The position numbers and the translations under genes were made by a program. A DNA stretch of 56,200 nt from Hyphomicrobiales bacterium (GTDB lineage: Bacteria > Pseudomonadota > Alphaproteobacteria > Rhizobiales > Xanthobacteraceae), in assembly GCA_003140315.1 (NCBI GenBank), contig PLJS01000228.1:1-56200 (forward strand), in the 5' to 3' direction. The notes below the pieces were generated by a model that was not told the DNA's origin, did no database searches, and saw only the letters and a list, made by a program, of their open reading frames with translations. Below, in pieces: positions 34,309 to 42,909 of this stretch. The first letter of the stretch is position 1. Each line of letters starts with the position of its first letter.

Positions 34309-35255
34309 CCCGCGAACTTGCCATTCAAGGCGCGCAGATGCTGCTGGTGCTCTTGCTCAGCCCGCTGCTCACCGGTTTTGTGCGCAAGCTGAAGGCGCGC
34401 TTGCTGCGCCGGCAAGGTCCGCCGCTGTTGCAGTCCTATCGCGATCTCGTCCGCCTGATGCGCAAGGACGTGGTGCTGGCCGACAATGCGTCGTGGTTGT
34501 TCCGCGTCATCCCCTATTTCATTTTCGCCGCTACATGGATCGCCGCCAGCCTGGTGCCGACCTTCCGCAACGGCCTGATGTTTTCCTGGTCGGCGGACCT
34601 GATCGCCATCATCGCGGTGTTGGGAAGCGCGCGCTTCGCTTTGGCGCTCGCCGGCCTGGATGCCGGCACCAGCTTCGGCGGCATCGGATCGAGCCGTGAG
34701 GTCATGATCGCGTCGCTCGCCGAACCGGCAATGCTGATGATCATGTTCACGCTCGCCTTGATCGCAGGTTCCACGCAGCTCTCCACCATGTCGGCCTTCA
34801 TGAATTCGCCCGAGGTGGGATTGCGGGTATCGCTCGGCCTCGCGCTGATCGCGCTGATCATCGTCGCGATCGCCGAGAACGCGCGCATCCCGGTCGACAA
34901 TCCGGCAACGCACCTGGAACTCACCATGGTGCATGAGGCCATGGTGCTGGAATATTCCGGCCGCCATCTGGCGCTGATCGAATTGTCGTCCGCGCTCAAG
35001 CTTCTGGTCTATCTCTCGCTGATCGCCTGTCTGTTCGCGCCTTGGGGCATTAGCCCGCCGACTGCTGAGCCGCTGCCGCTGATCTTCGGCGTCGCCGCCT
35101 ATGTGGCCAAGCTCGCCGTCGGCGGCGCTCTGCTGGCGCTGTTCGAAACCGCAATCGCCAAAATGCGCGTGTTCCGCGTACCGGGCTTCCTCGGCGCTGC
35201 GTTGATGCTAGCGCTGCTGGCGACACTGCTGCGCTTCGTATCGAGGAGCTTCTGA
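34299..35255 (+). CDS. hyfC: Hydrogenase-4-like / Ehr membrane subunit HyfC
   Basis: A 318-residue NuoH-family membrane protein that anchors the peripheral arm and shapes the quinone/proton entry region. The characteristic loop AENARIPVDNPATHLELTM followed by HEAMVLEYSG is intact, with its conserved Glu, Arg and Asp residues. It overlaps hyfB by ten bases and abuts hyfE by one base. No hyfD-like antiporter gene follows, so the complex has two antiporter-type subunits (HyfB, HyfF). Confidence 0.9.
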   Translation: MALTRELAIQGAQMLLVLLLSPLLTGFVRKLKARLLRRQGPPLLQSYRDLVRLMRKDVVLADNASWLFRVIPYFIFAATWIAASLVPTFRNGLMFSWSADLIAIIAVLGSARFALALAGLDAGTSFGGIGSSREVMIASLAEPAMLMIMFTLALIAGSTQLSTMSAFMNSPEVGLRVSLGLALIALIIVAIAENARIPVDNPATHLELTMVHEAMVLEYSGRHLALIELSSALKLLVYLSLIACLFAPWGISPPTAEPLPLIFGVAAYVAKLAVGGALLALFETAIAKMRVFRVPGFLGAALMLALLATLLRFVSRSF

Positions 35256-35917
35256 TGCGCGGGCTGACCTTCGACATCGCGCACATGCTGGCCGGCTCGC
35301 TGGTGCTGGCAAGCTTCATCCAGCTCTATCAGGACCGGCTCTCGGCGCTGATCAACGTCTTCGCGGCGCACGCGTTCGTGCTCGCGCTGTCGGTCGCCTG
35401 GCAAGCCTATATCCAGGAAGCGCCGCATCTCTACATTACGGCGGCGATCGCGTTGGTGTTCAAGGCCATCGTCATTCCGGTGGCGCTGCGCCGGATCATC
35501 GTGCGGCTCGGCATTCACCGCGAGATCGAAACCGTGGTCGGCGTCGGCCCGGCGATGCTGCTCGGCATCGGATTGGTCGCCTTGTCGATGGTGGTGATGC
35601 TGCGAGTGACGGCAGACGCCGACCCGCTGGCGCGCGAGGACTTGGCGTTCGCGTTGTCCGTGGTGCTGCTCGGCCTGTTGATGATGGTGACGCGGCGCAA
35701 CGCCGTGAGCCAGGTGATCGGCTTCATGTCGCTGGAAAACGGTCTCGTGCTGGCGGCGACCGGCGCCAAGGGCATGCCGCTGGTGGTCGAGATCAGCGTC
35801 GCCTTCTCGGTGCTGATCGCTTTCATCGTGATCGGCATTTTCTTGTTCCGGATTCGCGAGCGGTTCGACACCGTCGACGTGCAGGCGCTCGACCGGTTCC
35901 GCGGAGAGCGGCGATGA
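35255..35917 (+). CDS. hyfE: Hydrogenase-4-like / Ehr membrane subunit HyfE
   Basis: A 220-residue membrane protein. Its C-terminal half contains the NuoK-like segment VTRRNAVSQVIGFMSLENGL, with the conserved Glu in a helix. HyfE proteins contain NuoK-like and extra N-terminal helices and belong to the membrane arm. It is co-translated with its neighbours through short overlaps at both ends. Confidence 0.88.
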   Translation: MRGLTFDIAHMLAGSLVLASFIQLYQDRLSALINVFAAHAFVLALSVAWQAYIQEAPHLYITAAIALVFKAIVIPVALRRIIVRLGIHREIETVVGVGPAMLLGIGLVALSMVVMLRVTADADPLAREDLAFALSVVLLGLLMMVTRRNAVSQVIGFMSLENGLVLAATGAKGMPLVVEISVAFSVLIAFIVIGIFLFRIRERFDTVDVQALDRFRGERR

Positions 35918-37350
35918 TCGACGCGCTCGGCGGCGTTCTGCTGATTCCAGCGCTGGCGGCTTGCGTGCTCGCGGCCTTGCCCGGCTATCGCTTGACCGCG
36001 CGGCTCAACGTGCTGGCGGCATTCCTGACCTTCGCCACCGCCGTGTCGCTGTTCGTCGTGGAGCCCACGTCCGGGCCCTATCTGCTGGTCGATGATCTCA
36101 ACAAAGTTTTCATCGTGCTCACGACCTTCGTGGGGTTCACCACCAGCGCGTTCAGCGCCAGCTATATCGGCCACGAGATCGAGATCGGCCGGCTGACGCC
36201 GACCTATGTGCGCTTCTATCACGCCATGTATCAGGTGCTGATGTTCGCCATGAACCTCGCGCTGGTGGCCAACAATATCGGCCTGATGTGGGTCGCGATC
36301 GAGATCGCCACGCTCACCACCGTGCTAATGGTCGGCATCTATCGCACCCACGAGGCGCTGGAAGCGGCCTGGAAATATTTCATCCTCGGCAGCGTCGGCA
36401 TCGCGCTGGCGCTGTTCGGCACCATCCTGATCTACATGGCGGCGCGGCCGGTGCTCGGGGAGGGCGCCTCGGCCATGGTGTGGACCGTGCTCGTGACGCA
36501 TGCGGCGAAGTTCGATCCGGCCTTGCTCAACGTCGCCTTCGTGTTCCTGCTGCTCGGCTACGGCACCAAGGTCGGCCTCGCCCCGCTGCATGCCTGGCTG
36601 CCCGACGCACATGCGGAAGGCCCGACGCCGATTTCGGCCGTGCTTTCTGGCCTGCTTCTGAATGTCGCGCTCTATGCGCTGCTGCGCTTCAAGATGTTGC
36701 TGGCGCTCAATCCCGTCGCGCTCGCGCCCGGCCCGCTGATGGTCACCATGGGGTTGATCTCGGTGGTGTTCGCCGCCTTCATGCTGTATCGGCGCCGCGA
36801 CATCAAACGCATGTTCGCCTATTCGTCGATCGAGCACATGGGCATCATCGTGTTCGCCTTCGGCATGGGCGGTCCGCTCGCCAATTTCGCCGGGCTCCTG
36901 CACATGACCATGCATTCGCTGACCAAGTCGGCGATCTTCTTCGCGGTCGGTCATATCGCCCAGGTCAAGGGCACGCAGAAGATCGCCGATATGGGTGGAC
37001 TGACGGTGACCAACCCGGTGCTCGGCTGGGGACTGGTGCTCGGCGTGGTGGCGATTGCCGGCCTGCCGCCGCTCGGCATCTTCATGAGCGAGTTTCTGGT
37101 GGTGAGTTCGACCTTCGCGCGCGAGCCTTGGCTGGTGCTGATCCTGGTGTTCGGAATCCTGGTGGCGCTCGGCGGCTTGTTCCTGCGGCTCAACAGTATC
37201 GTCTTTGGGGAGCCTCGCGGCCCGACCGCGCCGGCGCAGGCGTCCTATGTGCCGATGTTCGTGCATCTCGCCATCGTGTTCATGGCGGGCATCTACTTGC
37301 CGCCGGCGCTGGTGACCGGCTTCCAGAACGTCGCAAGATTGTTGGGATAG
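35914..37350 (+). CDS. hyfF: Hydrogenase-4-like / Ehr antiporter-type subunit HyfF
   Basis: A 478-residue NuoN/M/L-family pump subunit. Glu130 (WVAIEIATL), Lys219 (YGTKVGLAPLHAWLPDAH) and Lys338 (HSLTKSAIFF) occupy the usual proton-path positions. At the helix-8 site where HyfB has Lys255, this protein has Asn250 (LLLNVALY), as some family members do. It overlaps hyfE by four bases and is followed two bases later by hyfG. Confidence 0.9.
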   Translation: MIDALGGVLLIPALAACVLAALPGYRLTARLNVLAAFLTFATAVSLFVVEPTSGPYLLVDDLNKVFIVLTTFVGFTTSAFSASYIGHEIEIGRLTPTYVRFYHAMYQVLMFAMNLALVANNIGLMWVAIEIATLTTVLMVGIYRTHEALEAAWKYFILGSVGIALALFGTILIYMAARPVLGEGASAMVWTVLVTHAAKFDPALLNVAFVFLLLGYGTKVGLAPLHAWLPDAHAEGPTPISAVLSGLLLNVALYALLRFKMLLALNPVALAPGPLMVTMGLISVVFAAFMLYRRRDIKRMFAYSSIEHMGIIVFAFGMGGPLANFAGLLHMTMHSLTKSAIFFAVGHIAQVKGTQKIADMGGLTVTNPVLGWGLVLGVVAIAGLPPLGIFMSEFLVVSSTFAREPWLVLILVFGILVALGGLFLRLNSIVFGEPRGPTAPAQASYVPMFVHLAIVFMAGIYLPPALVTGFQNVARLLG

Positions 37351-37352
37351 TC

Positions 37353-38783
37353 ATGATCATCCCGCGCGAAAGCGTGACCGAGGAGGGTTGGGGCCAGGCG
37401 ATCGATCGATTGGCCGCGGGCGACTTGACCTTGCTCGGGCTCTGGGGTGACCAGCCGGACGTTTATATGGCGACGTTCGAGGAGAAAACCGGCGACATCG
37501 CTGTGCTCACCTACACCTGCACGAACGGCACTTACCCAAGCGTCGGCGCGCGTCATCCGCCGGCGATCCGGCTCGAACGCACGATCCGCGATCTGTCCGG
37601 GCTCGATGCCGTCGGTTCGCCCGACTCGCGCAAGTGGCTGGATCACGGCGTTTGGCACGCACCGCAGCCGCTATCCTACGCATTCCTGCCCGCGGAGGGC
37701 GAAGGCCTGCATCAGATCGCGGTCGGCCCGGTGCATGCCGGTATCATCGAGCCGGGGCATTTCCGTTTCACTGCCAATGGCGAGCACGTCGTGCGGCTGG
37801 AGCAGCGGCTCGGCTATACGCACAAGGGCATCGAATCCTTGATGAGCGGCGCCACGCTCGACCGCGCGGCAAAACTCGCCGGGCGAACCTCAGGCGACAG
37901 CACCGTTGCTTACGCCTTTGCCTTCGCGCAAGCCGCGGAAGCGGCGTTGCAAGTGACCGTGCCGGCGCGCGCGGTTTACTTCCGGGCGCTGATGGCGGAG
38001 CTCGAGCGCCTCGCCAATCATTTCGGCGACATCGGCGCGATCTGCAACGACGCCTCGTTCGCCGTCATGCATGCGCAATGCGGCATCCTGCGTGAACGCT
38101 GTCTGCGCGCGGCGGTCGCCTGCTTCGGCCATCGGCTCATGATGGATGTCATCGTGCCCGGCGGGGTCGCGCGCGATATCGCGGCCGATGGGCCGGCCCA
38201 GCTCCACGCGCTGCTTGCAGAAATCCGCCGCGTGTTTCCGCGCCTGATCGAGCTCTACGACAACACCGCCTCGCTGCAGGACCGCACCGTAACGACCGGC
38301 ATCGTGCGGGCCGACTATGTGCGCCAGTTCGGCGCCGGCGGCTATGTCGGCCGCGCCTCGAGCCGCAATTTCGATGCGCGGCGGGTACTTGGCTATGCGC
38401 CTTACGGCGACCTCGCATTTGAGGTACCGGTGCTCAGCGCCGGCGATGTCAATGCGCGCGTCTGGATCCGCATTCGCGAAGTCGTGCAGAGCCTGGCGTT
38501 GATCGACCAGATTCTCGAACGCATGCCGGCAGGAGAAGTTCTCACTTCGCTCGAATCCAAAGGCGAAGTCTGCGAAGGCCTCGCGCTGGTCGAAGCCTTC
38601 CGCGGCGACGTCCTGGTCTGGCTGCGGATCGGCGGCGACGGCCGCGTGGCGCGTTGCCATCTGCGCGACGCATCCTGGTTCCAGTGGCCGCTGCTGGAGA
38701 CCGCCGTCGAGGGCAACATTGTGGCGGATTTCCCGCTCTGCAATAAATCGTTCAACTGCTCGTATTCGGGGCATGACCTCTAA
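37353..38783 (+). CDS. hyfG: HyfG-like large subunit without NiFe ligands (Ehr, NuoCD-like)
   Basis: A 476-residue protein with an N-terminal NuoC-like domain (about 1-105) and a C-terminal NuoD/hydrogenase-large-subunit domain. In true group-4 hydrogenases two CxxC motifs hold the Ni-Fe centre. Here the first is Ser180-Gly-Asp-Ser183 (GRTSGDST), both cysteines replaced by serine. The C-terminus reads NKSFNCSYSGHDL instead of DPCxxC, leaving Cys463 and Cys469 in no CxxC arrangement. Hydrogen cleavage by Ni-Fe is therefore excluded. This is the defining feature of energy-converting hydrogenase-related (Ehr) complexes. The end overlaps hyfI by one base. Confidence 0.9.
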   Translation: MIIPRESVTEEGWGQAIDRLAAGDLTLLGLWGDQPDVYMATFEEKTGDIAVLTYTCTNGTYPSVGARHPPAIRLERTIRDLSGLDAVGSPDSRKWLDHGVWHAPQPLSYAFLPAEGEGLHQIAVGPVHAGIIEPGHFRFTANGEHVVRLEQRLGYTHKGIESLMSGATLDRAAKLAGRTSGDSTVAYAFAFAQAAEAALQVTVPARAVYFRALMAELERLANHFGDIGAICNDASFAVMHAQCGILRERCLRAAVACFGHRLMMDVIVPGGVARDIAADGPAQLHALLAEIRRVFPRLIELYDNTASLQDRTVTTGIVRADYVRQFGAGGYVGRASSRNFDARRVLGYAPYGDLAFEVPVLSAGDVNARVWIRIREVVQSLALIDQILERMPAGEVLTSLESKGEVCEGLALVEAFRGDVLVWLRIGGDGRVARCHLRDASWFQWPLLETAVEGNIVADFPLCNKSFNCSYSGHDL

Positions 38784-39301
38784 TGCGCAAAGTCCTGTTC
38801 GAAAGTCTCATGCACGGCCCGCTCACCGAGTCGGCGCCCGCGCCGGACGAGGCAGCGCTTGCCGAGCTCGCGCAACGCGTCGACCGCGCGGCGCGGGCGT
38901 GCCTCGGCCGCTCGCTTTCGATCCGCCAAGTCGATGCCGGCTCCTGCAACGGCTGCGAATTGGAAATCCATGCACTCAGCAACGCGTTCTACGATCTCGA
39001 ACGGCTCGGCCTGCGCTTCGTCGCCTCGCCCCGCCATGCCGACGTGCTGATGGTGACGGGCCCGGTCACCAAAAACATGCGCGAGGCACTCCGGCGCACC
39101 TACGACGCCACGCCCGATCCGAAATGGGTGATCGCTCTCGGCACCTGCGCGGTAGACGGCGGCATCTTTGCCGGCGGCTATGCCTGCGTGGGCGGCGTTT
39201 CGGATGTTGTGCCGGTCGACCTGCACATTCGCGGCTGCCCGCCGTCGCCCAATGACATCCTGAAGGGGTTGATCGCGCTGCTGAAGCACGTGAGCGAATA
39301 A
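38783..39301 (+). CDS. hyfI: HyfI-like small subunit with intact 4Fe-4S site (NuoB-like)
   Basis: A 172-residue NuoB/HyfI-family protein. The four ligands of the proximal 4Fe-4S (N2-type) cluster are present: Cys55 and Cys58 (SCNGCE), Cys122 (GTCAVDGG) and Cys152 (RGCPPSP). The complex can thus still take up electrons near the former NiFe site. This is the last gene of the operon. No HyfH/HyfA-like 8Fe-8S ferredoxin gene follows, so the electron donor is unknown from this window. Confidence 0.92.
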   Translation: MRKVLFESLMHGPLTESAPAPDEAALAELAQRVDRAARACLGRSLSIRQVDAGSCNGCELEIHALSNAFYDLERLGLRFVASPRHADVLMVTGPVTKNMREALRRTYDATPDPKWVIALGTCAVDGGIFAGGYACVGGVSDVVPVDLHIRGCPPSPNDILKGLIALLKHVSE

Positions 39302-39319
39302 GCCGGCACAACCGCGCGG

Positions 39320-40225
39320 TCAGGCCGTCTGGACGGTGCGCGATTGCATCGGCGCAGCCGCACCGTTTCTCACCTGAGAGAGGAAGCGCTCCGCGTTGCG
39401 GAAAAACACCTTCTCGAGGACCTCTTCGCTGTAACCGAGCGCGCGCCAATCGGTGACAAGCCGTTCGTAGGACAGCATCGGATAATCGGCTCCGAACATG
39501 ATCCGCTCGCCGAAGCGCCGGGGAATTTCGTGTCGCAGATCGGCCGAGAAATATTTTGGCGACCAGCCGTGAAGCTCGTACCAGATATTCGCCTTGTGAA
39601 TGATGACGGCGTTCGTTTCCGTTTGCCACGGCCAGCCCGGACGCGCCGCGACGATCGTCATCTTCGGATAGCGCGCCGCCACCGCATCGAGATGACGGGG
39701 ATGACAGTGGTCGAGGATGATTCCGTTGCCGCCGGGCACGCCCGAGCCGAGCCCGGTTGTGCCGACGAAAATGAGAGCCGGGACGTTCGCCTCGATGCAC
39801 AGCTTGTAGAACGGGTCCCACGCGCTGTCGCTTGGCGGCAGCCCTCCCGATCCCGACACGGCGAGCCCGACAAAACCGGTCGAGCGCTCGATGCAGCGGC
39901 GAAATTCGTCCAGTGCCGGCTTGCCGTGCTCGGCCTGGAAGTGCAGCCAATGGCCGAGAACGACATCAGGATTCTGATTCTGGAATTCGAATCCATAATC
40001 GTGGGTCGCGCGCGCCTCGTCGATCGGAACGAATTTCGTGAAGCCGAAATCGAGGATCACCTTCACGTTGGCGGCCCGAAAGTCGCCCGCCATCTCGGCT
40101 TCGTTGCGATAGTTCGGCTTCGATCGCCAGGTGTGGTTCTGCAGAGCCAGTTCCGCATCGGAGCGCAGCGCGTAGCCGCGTTGCGTGCTCCAATGCGAAT
40201 GGACGTCGATCAGCCGGGTCATCAT
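39320..40225 (-). CDS. Amidohydrolase-2 family hydrolase/decarboxylase
   Basis: A 301-residue TIM-barrel protein of the Amidohydrolase_2 family, which includes ACMS decarboxylase-type and lactone-hydrolase enzymes. It begins MTRLIDVHSHW (metal-binding HxH) and carries a mid-chain HCHPRHLD and FGADYPMLSYE near the C-terminus (Asp ligand). Two ATGs (40225, 40222) open the gene. A TTGACA/TGAGCGCTCA promoter-operator lies 30-70 bases upstream, placing it in the same TetR regulon as the divergent SDR. The true reaction cannot be told. Confidence 0.85.
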   Translation of the reverse strand: MMTRLIDVHSHWSTQRGYALRSDAELALQNHTWRSKPNYRNEAEMAGDFRAANVKVILDFGFTKFVPIDEARATHDYGFEFQNQNPDVVLGHWLHFQAEHGKPALDEFRRCIERSTGFVGLAVSGSGGLPPSDSAWDPFYKLCIEANVPALIFVGTTGLGSGVPGGNGIILDHCHPRHLDAVAARYPKMTIVAARPGWPWQTETNAVIIHKANIWYELHGWSPKYFSADLRHEIPRRFGERIMFGADYPMLSYERLVTDWRALGYSEEVLEKVFFRNAERFLSQVRNGAAAPMQSRTVQTA

Positions 40226-40255
40226 GTCGCTCCGAGCCGAGGCGGGCTATTTCTG

Positions 40256-40295
40256 ACTGAGCGCTCAGTTGCCCTGAGTTCATTCCGGCTGTCAA
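40256..40295 (-). promoter_or_regulatory. TetR-regulated promoter, site 1
   Basis: On the minus strand a perfect TTGACA (40295-40290) is followed 28 bases from its start by the operator core TGAGCGCTCA, inside the 14-bp palindrome ACTGAGCGCTCAGT (40256-40269). It drives the amidohydrolase gene. The flank CAACTGAGCGCTCAGTCAG is shared with site 4. Confidence 0.75.
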
Positions 40296-40353
40296 TACGC
40301 CGCGGCGTTCTCCTGACGGCAACGTGCAGCGGTCCGCCGTTTCGGCGGCGCAT

Positions 40354-40421
40354 TTGACACGTCTGGCGCGAGCACTCAATAGTGAGCGCTCAGTCAACAA
40401 AGACGCTGAAGTGAGCGCTCA
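40354..40421 (+). promoter_or_regulatory. TetR-regulated promoter, site 2, with doubled operator
   Basis: TTGACA at 40354-40359, 18-base spacer, AATAGT at 40378-40383 as -10. The operator core TGAGCGCTCA occurs at 40383-40392 and again at 40412-40421. The second copy comes from a tandem 29-bp repeat. The start codon of the SDR gene is 51 bases past the second copy. Confidence 0.75.
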
Positions 40422-40438
40422 GGCAACAAAGACGCTGA
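40381..40438. repeat. Tandem duplication of a 29-bp operator-containing unit
   Basis: Bases 40381-40409 and 40410-40438 are direct repeats differing by one base (CTCAGT versus CTCAGG). Each unit contains one TGAGCGCTCA core followed by CAACAAAGACGCTGA. The repeat places two repressor sites 29 bp apart, close to three helical turns, on the same DNA face. Confidence 0.85.
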
Positions 40439-40471
40439 CGCAATAGCGCCTTGCCGTGCTGGAGGTGGATT

Positions 40472-41239
40472 GTGGACCTGGAGCTCAAGGGACAGCGCGC
40501 ACTGGTCAACGGCGCAAGCCAGGGGATCGGATACGCGATCGCCCGGCAGCTTGCGCTGGAAGGCGTCCGCGTTGCGATCGCGGCGCGACGCGAGCCCGCA
40601 TTGTCGGCCGCCAAGGCGCGCATCGAGAAAGAGGCCGAATGCGAGATCGTCGCGATCCAGGGGGACATCCGCAAGGCCGAGGATTGCGAGCGCATCGTGG
40701 CGCAGGCGACGGCGGCGCTCGGCGGGCTCGACAGTCTCGTCAACAATGACGGAGCCCCGCCGCTCGGACCGAGCCTCGCCTTTTCCGACGCCGACTGGGG
40801 GAAGGCGGTCGATCAGAACTTCATGAGCGTTCTGCGCATGACGCGCGCCGCGGTGCCGCATCTCAAGCGCGCCGGCGGGGGCAGTATCGTCAACATCACG
40901 GCGCTGTCGGCGATCCAGCCGATCGTCGGGTTCGGCCTCTCGGTCGCGACGTGGGCCGGCGTGATCGGGCTCGCAAAGACGCTGAGCCGGGAGCTCGCGC
41001 CGGACAATATCCGGATCAACACGCTCTGCCCCGGCGCGACCGACACGCCCCGGCTCGCCAAGGTCAACGAGCAGACCAGCGGCATGATGGACAAACTCGT
41101 TGCCGAGATTCCGCTCGGCCGCATCGCCAAGCCGGAGCAGATCGCCGCGCTGGTCGCGCTGCTGGTCTCCCCGCTCGGATCGCACATGACCGGCACCACG
41201 ATTCCGATCGATGGCGGGCAGGTTCAAAGCTTGTTGTAG
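40472..41239 (+). CDS. SDR-fold protein lacking the catalytic triad
   Basis: About 255 aa with a clear short-chain dehydrogenase fold: nucleotide motif NGASQGIGYAIA and, unusually, NNDG where NNAG is normal. In the catalytic block (NITALSAIQPIVGFG then LSVATWAGVIG) the Tyr position is Ser157, the Lys position is Trp161 and the Ser position aligns with Ala144, so normal oxidoreductase chemistry is unlikely. The SDR end motif GTTIPIDGGQV is kept. GTG 40472 follows GGAGGTGG. It sits downstream of the doubled TetR operator and upstream of the TetR gene. Confidence 0.85.
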   Translation: MDLELKGQRALVNGASQGIGYAIARQLALEGVRVAIAARREPALSAAKARIEKEAECEIVAIQGDIRKAEDCERIVAQATAALGGLDSLVNNDGAPPLGPSLAFSDADWGKAVDQNFMSVLRMTRAAVPHLKRAGGGSIVNITALSAIQPIVGFGLSVATWAGVIGLAKTLSRELAPDNIRINTLCPGATDTPRLAKVNEQTSGMMDKLVAEIPLGRIAKPEQIAALVALLVSPLGSHMTGTTIPIDGGQVQSLL

Positions 41240-41348
41240 GATGCATCGCGGCGCGCGCGATGGGTGACAGGGCGCGGAAGACGACGTTATGGTGCGTGCC
41301 ACCTTCCGTTCTCCGTCCTGGACAAATCAGACCTAAGATTGGCTCGCG

Positions 41349-42029
41349 ATGTCGTCCCGAAACGTCAAGACCAACATCAAGAATCCGAAGCGCGTCCAGG
41401 AGCAGCGCCAGAAGATCGTCAAGGCGGCGATCCGGATCGTCATCGAAAAGGGCTTTCACGAAACCTCGGTCCGGGAAATCGGGCAGGCTGCCGGGATCAC
41501 GCAAGGCACGCTCTACAATTACATTCGCTCCAAAGGCGACATCCTCTATCTGGTCTGCGACGAGGTCATCACGGCGTATCTCGGCGCCGTCGCCAAGGGG
41601 GTCGACCGCGCACCGGAAGGTGTGAGCCGCACCGAGGCCGCAATTCGTGCGCTGATCGAGGAAATGTACCAGCAGCAGGATCTGATCCTGTTGATCTACC
41701 GCGAGAGCCACAGGCTGGACCGACGGGCGTTGAAGGCGATCCTGTCGCGCATGGAGGAATCCTTCGCCGTGCTGGAGAAACTTCTGACCGACGCCGCGAA
41801 GGGATCGCCGCTCGCCGTCAAGAACATGCGCGTGGCCGTCAACATCCTGTCCTATCTGCCGACGCTCGTCGTCATGCGGCGTTGGGACCTGGAGCGCCAC
41901 GTGCCGCACCGGGCGGTGGTGGACGATCTGGTCGCCTTCATGCTGCGCGGGTTCGGCTTTGACGGCGCGGGCGCGGCGCCGAAAGCCGCGCGCAAGGCGC
42001 GGAGCAGCCGCGCCGCGACGAAAGCTTGA
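41349..42029 (+). CDS. TetR-family transcriptional repressor
   Basis: A 226-residue TetR/AcrR-type regulator. The N-terminal HTH lies at about residues 18-65 (IVKAAIRIVIEKGFHETSV, then GITQGTLYNYIRSKGDIL), followed by an all-helical ligand-binding domain and a basic Ala/Arg-rich tail. It lies 109 bases after the SDR gene. Its only plausible operators are the TGAGCGCTCA sites found at four promoters between 40256 and 43034. The ligand is probably a CoA ester or acid made by the adjacent enzymes, as in many acyl-CoA-responsive TetR proteins (inference). Confidence 0.9.
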   Translation: MSSRNVKTNIKNPKRVQEQRQKIVKAAIRIVIEKGFHETSVREIGQAAGITQGTLYNYIRSKGDILYLVCDEVITAYLGAVAKGVDRAPEGVSRTEAAIRALIEEMYQQQDLILLIYRESHRLDRRALKAILSRMEESFAVLEKLLTDAAKGSPLAVKNMRVAVNILSYLPTLVVMRRWDLERHVPHRAVVDDLVAFMLRGFGFDGAGAAPKAARKARSSRAATKA

Positions 42030-42064
42030 CAGCGCTGCCACCGGGCTCATACGGAGCGCTCAGT
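42026..42064 (+). promoter_or_regulatory. TetR-regulated promoter, site 3
   Basis: TTGACA at 42026-42031 overlaps the stop codon of the TetR gene. A degenerate operator GGAGCGCTCA with AGTCAG following starts at 42053, 27 bases on. It would drive the SDR gene at 42141. It is the weakest of the four operators, having lost the outer T. Confidence 0.6.
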
Positions 42065-42140
42065 CAGAATTCGGAGCGTGGCTGGACGACAGCGACTCGG
42101 TCGCTTCGGTAAGAGCTGACGCCAGAGAAGGGGGGACGTC

Positions 42141-42896
42141 GTGGACAGGCTCGCAGGCAAGGTCGCGCTGATCACCGGCGCGGGCAGCGGCATCGGCCGG
42201 CAGGCCGCGATCCTCTTTGCCGCCGAAGGCGCGAAGGCGGCGGTCGCCGAAATCAACGCCGAGGCTGGCGCCGAGACGGTCCGCCTGATCCAGGCGCGCG
42301 GCGGCGACGCGCTCTTTTGCCAGACCGATGTCACGAACGAGCAGAGCGTCGAGGCCGCCGTGCAGGCCGCGGTCAAGAAATTCGGCGGGCTCGATGTCCT
42401 CTATAACAATGCCGGCGGATCGAGCCCGCATGACGGCTCCGTGGTCAGCGCGTCGATCGAGGAGTTCTGGCGCGCCATCAAGGTCGACCTGTTCGGAACC
42501 TGGCTCGGCTGCCGGTTCGGCATTCCGGAAATCATCAAGCGCGGCGGCGGCTCGGTCATCAACATGGCGTCGAACGTCGCGCTGATGGGCATGCGCAACA
42601 TGAGCGCCTACACCGCCGCCAAGGGCGGCGTCGCGGCGCTGACACGCGCGACGGCGGTTGAATTCGGACCGCAGAATGTGCGGGTGAACGCGATCGCGCC
42701 TTCGGTGACGAAGACGGAACGCGTCATGAGCCGCATGAAGACCCATCCGGCAATCGAGGCGCTGGCCAAGCAGCATCTTGTCGGGTTGGGCGAGCCGCTG
42801 CATGTGGCCTATGCGGCGCTCTATCTGGCGTCGCCGGAATCGGGCGTGGTGACGGGCCAGATCCTGCCGGTCGACAGCGGCGTAACGATAAGCTGA
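42141..42896 (+). CDS. SDR-family NAD(P)-dependent oxidoreductase
   Basis: A 251-residue classical short-chain dehydrogenase. Cofactor motif TGAGSGIGRQA, structural NNAG (residues 89-92) and the full triad Ser144, Tyr157 and Lys161 (SAYTAAK) are present, in contrast to the SDR-like gene at 40472. The C-terminus ends QILPVDSGVTIS as expected. GTG 42141 is the start. The gene is downstream of TetR operator site 3. Probable role: oxidising a hydroxyacyl or alcohol intermediate of the module. Confidence 0.9.
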   Translation: MDRLAGKVALITGAGSGIGRQAAILFAAEGAKAAVAEINAEAGAETVRLIQARGGDALFCQTDVTNEQSVEAAVQAAVKKFGGLDVLYNNAGGSSPHDGSVVSASIEEFWRAIKVDLFGTWLGCRFGIPEIIKRGGGSVINMASNVALMGMRNMSAYTAAKGGVAALTRATAVEFGPQNVRVNAIAPSVTKTERVMSRMKTHPAIEALAKQHLVGLGEPLHVAYAALYLASPESGVVTGQILPVDSGVTIS

Positions 42897-42909
42897 GCGC
42901 ACGCTCGCG

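Noticed and set aside
36288-37352. Upstream extension of the hyfG frame (about 355 extra codons)
   Set aside because: This region is an out-of-frame reading of hyfF. The NuoC-like domain starts at ATG 37353, two bases after the hyfF stop.
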